DNA of 9,088 nt from Bacteroidales bacterium. GTDB taxonomy: Bacteria; Bacteroidota; Bacteroidia; Bacteroidales; VadinHA17. Both the position numbers and the translations under genes were made by a program. The first letter of the stretch is position 1, and the number at the start of each line of letters is the position of its first letter. Of this stretch, positions 6,762 to 9,088 are shown piece after piece. The stretch is taken from NCBI GenBank assembly GCA_016936695.1, contig JAFGXK010000026.1, positions 1-9,088 on the forward strand, read 5' to 3'. The notes under the pieces were generated by a model. That model did no database searches and was not told where the DNA came from. It saw only the letters and a list, made by a program, of their open reading frames with translations.

Positions 6762-6802
6762 GTTATAACATTGTTATAACAGTGTTATAACAATGTTATA
6801 AC
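6762..6802. repeat. 41-base perfect palindrome made of four GTTATAAC units at 11-base period
   Basis: GTTATAAC, itself a palindrome, occurs at 6762-6769, 6773-6780, 6784-6791 and 6795-6802, each exactly 11 bases after the last. The spacers ATT, AGT and AAT make the whole array self-complementary: arm GTTATAACATTGTTATAAC (6762-6780) pairs perfectly with 6784-6802 around AGT. It begins four bases past the stop of the upstream TIM-barrel gene and lies 34 bases before the GH2 start. It could be a cluster of dimer-binding operator sites on one helical face, or an intercistronic RNA hairpin (19 pairs, only four of them G:C). No T-tract follows directly on the transcribed strand, so a classic terminator is less likely. 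Confidence 0.9.
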
Positions 6803-6806
6803 GCAT

Positions 6807-7733
6807 TTATGCCAGATCCCACTGCTCCCTGAGCAGTTTCAACGCTGCCGGAACAACAATGTTCTTGTCGTTTTTAGTGCCGCACTCGAAGCTGACGTAA
6901 TGCTTGTAGTTGATCATCTTAAGAGCCTTGAATCCAGTGATGTAATTATCTCCTTCGTCTTCTCCGGGCATCCTTCTGGTTTTACGGCTGGCCACATGAA
7001 CGTGATTAAGGTATTTCTGTCCCGAAAGGAAAGCTCCCATGTCGTCGGTCTCTTCCCAGGTCATGTGCCAGAAATCGCCCATGCATGTAACACCCGGTGA
7101 ATCGACATCGCGGCAGATCGATGCGGCATCGGCCACCATGCGGAGGAACCATGCTTCCCTCCGGTTGAGCGGTTCGAGAATTATGGTAGTGTTGTTTTTA
7201 ACTGCAAACTCTCCAAGTTCCTTCAGTTGCTCAATTAGTATCTCCCTAGCTTCCACAAACGGTAAAGAAGGCTGCTGTCCGTTGAAACCGGGAACAAGTA
7301 TCATACCATAAGAACCAAGGGCTCCGGCGGCTGCAAGGATTTCTTTAGAGCTGTCGATGCACTTCTTTCTGTCGGCTTCATTCGTTGCTATGAGCCATCC
7401 CTGGAACCCTGCACAAATAGCTGTTACCTTAATCTGCCTGTTCTGGAGAGCCTTCTGAATCTCGGTTACCCGGCTGGCCAGTTTTCCTCCTCCGATCTCA
7501 AGGCCATAAACTCCGTTGGCTTCCATGAAATCAAGCTTTTCAGTCAGGGTCTGGCCGGGAGCGACACTTTCCTGCAGGCCAAGATTCAGAACTGGACCTT
7601 TTTGTGTCCTTTTCTTCGGGGCTGCATCAGCAGCAAGTGATAGGGCGGGAATTGTCCCCAGGGCCGCCATGGCTCCACCAACGCCAATCTTCTTCAGAAA
7701 ATCACGGCGTGTATCATTATTTGAATTTGCCAT
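6807..7733 (-). CDS. Tat-exported TIM-barrel isomerase/epimerase-like protein (hydroxypyruvate isomerase/tagatose-epimerase type)
   Basis: This 308-residue protein of the xylose isomerase-like TIM-barrel superfamily has a twin-arginine signal, TRRDFLKK (8-15), followed by a Gly/Ala-rich hydrophobic stretch and a probable cleavage site near LSLAADA (31-37). It should act folded in the periplasm. Barrel landmarks are VYGLEIGGG (75-83), TAICAGF (104-110), TIILEPLNRRE (183-193), CMGDFWHM (217-224), YLNHVHVASR (241-250) and YVSFECG (279-285). The metal site expected in D-tagatose 3-epimerase and hydroxypyruvate isomerase relatives is complete: Glu187, Asp220, His246 and Glu283, with His223 nearby. 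It is clearly different from the other Tat TIM-barrel protein in this window, as it lacks the proline insert and has other motifs. The start ATG at 7733 gives a normal Tat N-region. It diverges from the GH144 gene and lies directly upstream of the GH2 gene on the same strand, so the pair probably forms an operon. Superfamily members include isomerases, epimerases and C-C or C-O lyases, so the reaction is unknown. Confidence 0.9.
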   Translation of the reverse strand: MANSNNDTRRDFLKKIGVGGAMAALGTIPALSLAADAAPKKRTQKGPVLNLGLQESVAPGQTLTEKLDFMEANGVYGLEIGGGKLASRVTEIQKALQNRQIKVTAICAGFQGWLIATNEADRKKCIDSSKEILAAAGALGSYGMILVPGFNGQQPSLPFVEAREILIEQLKELGEFAVKNNTTIILEPLNRREAWFLRMVADAASICRDVDSPGVTCMGDFWHMTWEETDDMGAFLSGQKYLNHVHVASRKTRRMPGEDEGDNYITGFKALKMINYKHYVSFECGTKNDKNIVVPAALKLLREQWDLA

Positions 7734-7849
7734 ATCAATGTATTTTAAATTAATATTTACGGAAAAGCCAGGTTTATGACATAGCGCTAATTTAATGTTT
7801 TTATTGATATCTTAGCTTCAAATAAGAGCCTAACAAATCCCGGTAACAA
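7734..7849. promoter_or_regulatory. Divergent promoter region between the TIM-barrel and GH144 genes
   Basis: These 116 A/T-rich bases separate two divergent genes, so both start sites must lie here. TATCTTAG at 7808-7815 matches the Bacteroidota -7 element TAnnTTTG at 7 of 8 positions and lies 34 bases before the GH144 start codon, but no TTTG stands at the -33 position. No inverted repeat or known operator was seen. Confidence 0.3.
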
Positions 7850-9088
7850 ATGAAAACAACAGCTTTGCTTTCTGTACTTCTGATGCTTCTTGCCCGGTCG
7901 TGTCCGCAGGAATCAATATCACAGCACGATGGTCAGACAGGAGGAATATCCGATGATTCCCTTATGACACTGGTACAATACCGGACCTTTCAATATTTCT
8001 TTGATGGAGCGGAACCGGTTTCCGGAATGGCCCGGGAACGTTTTCATGCCGACGGCGAATACCCCGAGAATGATATGAACGTGATCACATCCGGGGGCTC
8101 GGGTTTCGGAGTGATGGCAATAATAGTGGGGATAGAGAGAGGATTCATAACAAGGGAAGAAGGAAAGGAAAGACTGCAGAAAATGGTGAACTGGCTTGAA
8201 TCAGCTGACCGGTTTCACGGAGCCTGGCCGCACTGGATGTACGGCGAGACGGGAAAGGTTAAGCCCTTTTCCACGAAGGACAACGGTGCCGACCTTGTTG
8301 AAACAGCTTATCTCGTTCAGGGACTCCTGACAGCAAGGGAATATTTCAGGGATGGCAATGAGGAGGAAAGAAAGCTTGCGGAGGATATAGACAAACTGTG
8401 TAGAGAGGTTGAGTGGAACTGGTTCACCAAAGGCGGCGAGAACGTGATCTACTGGCACTGGTCGCCCGAATACGGCTGGGATATGAACTTTGCTGTCGAA
8501 GGATACAATGAGTGCCTCATCCTATATGTTCTTGCGGCATCCTCTCCTACTTTCCCCGTAAGTCCCGATGCCTACCACCAGGGCTGGGCAAGAAACGGAG
8601 GTATTAATGGCGAGACAAGCAAATATGGATTAACTCTGGAATTGAAGCATAACGGCGCCCCGGAGTACGGAGGACCCCTGTTCTGGTCGCACTATTCATT
8701 TCTCGGACTCGATCCACGAAACCTGGTTGACCAGTATGCCGATTATATGGAGCATAACACAAACCATGCCCTCATCAACTGGAACTGGTGTGTGGAAAAC
8801 CCGAAGAATTTCAAAGGGTACAACAAGGATTGCTGGGGTCTAACCGCCAGTTATTCAGTAAATGGCTATTCGGCTCATGCTCCGGGCGAGAACAGCGATC
8901 TCGGAGTGATCTCTCCCACAGCTGCAATTTCATCAATACCTTATACTCCAAAGCAGTCGCTCGATGCGATGAGGTATTTCTACGATCATTACGGGGATAA
9001 GCTGTTCGGGCAATTTGGCTTCTATGACGCCTTCAGTGAACAGGATGATTGGTATCCCCAAAGATATCTTGCCATCGACCAGGGCCCC
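7850..9088 (+). CDS. GH144-type beta-1,2-glucan hydrolase (glucoamylase-like PF10091 family), cut off by window edge
   Basis: The frame is open from the ATG at 7850 to base 9088 (413 residues) without a stop, so the C-terminus lies beyond the window. An N-terminal signal (MKTTALLSVLLMLLARSC) is clear. Cys18 could be lipidated, but LARSC is an atypical lipobox, so a cleaved signal is also possible. The rest fits the (alpha/alpha)6 'glycoamylase' family called GH144, whose characterised Bacteroidota members act on beta-1,2-glucans (CpSGL of Chitinophaga, a Parabacteroides sophorose-releasing enzyme). Motifs are YFFDGAEP (49-56), VITSGGSGFGVMAI (78-91), KDNGADLVETAYLVQGLL (143-160), FAVEGYNECLI (214-224), GGPLFWSHYSFLGLDPR (274-290), CWGLTASYS (328-336) and YLAIDQGP at the end. 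Asp144, Asp148 and Glu151 have the same spacing as the acidic residues reported for CpSGL (Asp135, Asp139, Glu142, from memory), and Glu221 probably matches its Glu211. No Shine-Dalgarno sequence precedes the ATG; the signal peptide supports the start. A related exo activity or beta-glucosidase is also possible. Confidence 0.9.
   Translation, partial: MKTTALLSVLLMLLARSCPQESISQHDGQTGGISDDSLMTLVQYRTFQYFFDGAEPVSGMARERFHADGEYPENDMNVITSGGSGFGVMAIIVGIERGFITREEGKERLQKMVNWLESADRFHGAWPHWMYGETGKVKPFSTKDNGADLVETAYLVQGLLTAREYFRDGNEEERKLAEDIDKLCREVEWNWFTKGGENVIYWHWSPEYGWDMNFAVEGYNECLILYVLAASSPTFPVSPDAYHQGWARNGGINGETSKYGLTLELKHNGAPEYGGPLFWSHYSFLGLDPRNLVDQYADYMEHNTNHALINWNWCVENPKNFKGYNKDCWGLTASYSVNGYSAHAPGENSDLGVISPTAAISSIPYTPKQSLDAMRYFYDHYGDKLFGQFGFYDAFSEQDDWYPQRYLAIDQGP

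Noticed and set aside
6762..6802. Possible CRISPR array or minisatellite
   Set aside because: Units are only 8 bases with 3-base spacers, there are no unique spacers and no cas genes, and the strict overall symmetry fits a palindrome better than slipped repeats.
2740..7733. The two Tat TIM-barrel genes as a recent duplication
   Set aside because: They share only the superfamily fold and Tat signal; motif sequences, lengths and the proline insert differ, so they are at best ancient paralogues.
8201..8458. Minus-strand frame inside the GH144-type gene
   Set aside because: It is antisense to conserved GH144 motifs, including the acidic catalytic segment; no independent support.

Overview
The window most likely comes from a member of the Bacteroidota, probably an uncultured Bacteroidales or Marinilabiliales relative. 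Three things point there: moderate GC; mostly A/T-rich translation starts without a Shine-Dalgarno sequence; and a gene mix typical of that phylum, namely Tat-exported TIM-barrel sugar isomerase-like proteins, a nucleoside-symporter-type MFS permease, a lipoprotein GH2 enzyme and a GH144-type glucanase. No rRNA, tRNA, CRISPR array, insertion sequence or phage gene was seen. Gene density is high and no stretch over 300 bases lacks a gene.

Layout. (1) Positions 1-2555 hold a minus-strand group of three genes in transcription order: an MFS permease (2555-1359), a 102-residue LsrG/ABM-like protein (1289-981) and an iron-type alcohol dehydrogenase (987 to the window edge at 1, so the C-terminus is missing). 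The last two genes overlap by 7 bases. (2) A 184-base divergent intergenic region separates this group from a plus-strand Tat-exported TIM-barrel protein (2740-3864), which carries a proline/alanine-rich insert. (3) A strong bidirectional hairpin terminator (3899-3927) lies at the convergent junction with a 938-residue GH2 lipoprotein gene (minus, 6728-3912). (4) Upstream of the GH2 gene, and just after the stop of the gene before it, is a striking 41-base perfect palindrome built from four GTTATAAC units at exact 11-base spacing. (5) A second Tat-exported TIM-barrel protein (minus, 7733-6807) precedes the GH2 gene, and the two probably form an operon. (6) Diverging from it, a GH144-type exported glucanase begins at 7850 and runs off the end of the window.

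How the genes may work together (inference). This looks like a small accessory carbohydrate locus. GH144 and GH2 enzymes would cut a glycan outside the cytoplasm, two exported metal-dependent TIM-barrel proteins would isomerise, epimerise or eliminate the released (possibly oxidised) sugars, an MFS permease would import them, and an Fe-ADH plus LsrG-like pair would process a small carbonyl or hydroxy-dione product in the cytoplasm. No SusC/SusD pair, sugar kinase, oxidoreductase of the Gfo/Idh/MocA type or dedicated regulator is visible in the window, so the substrate cannot be named.
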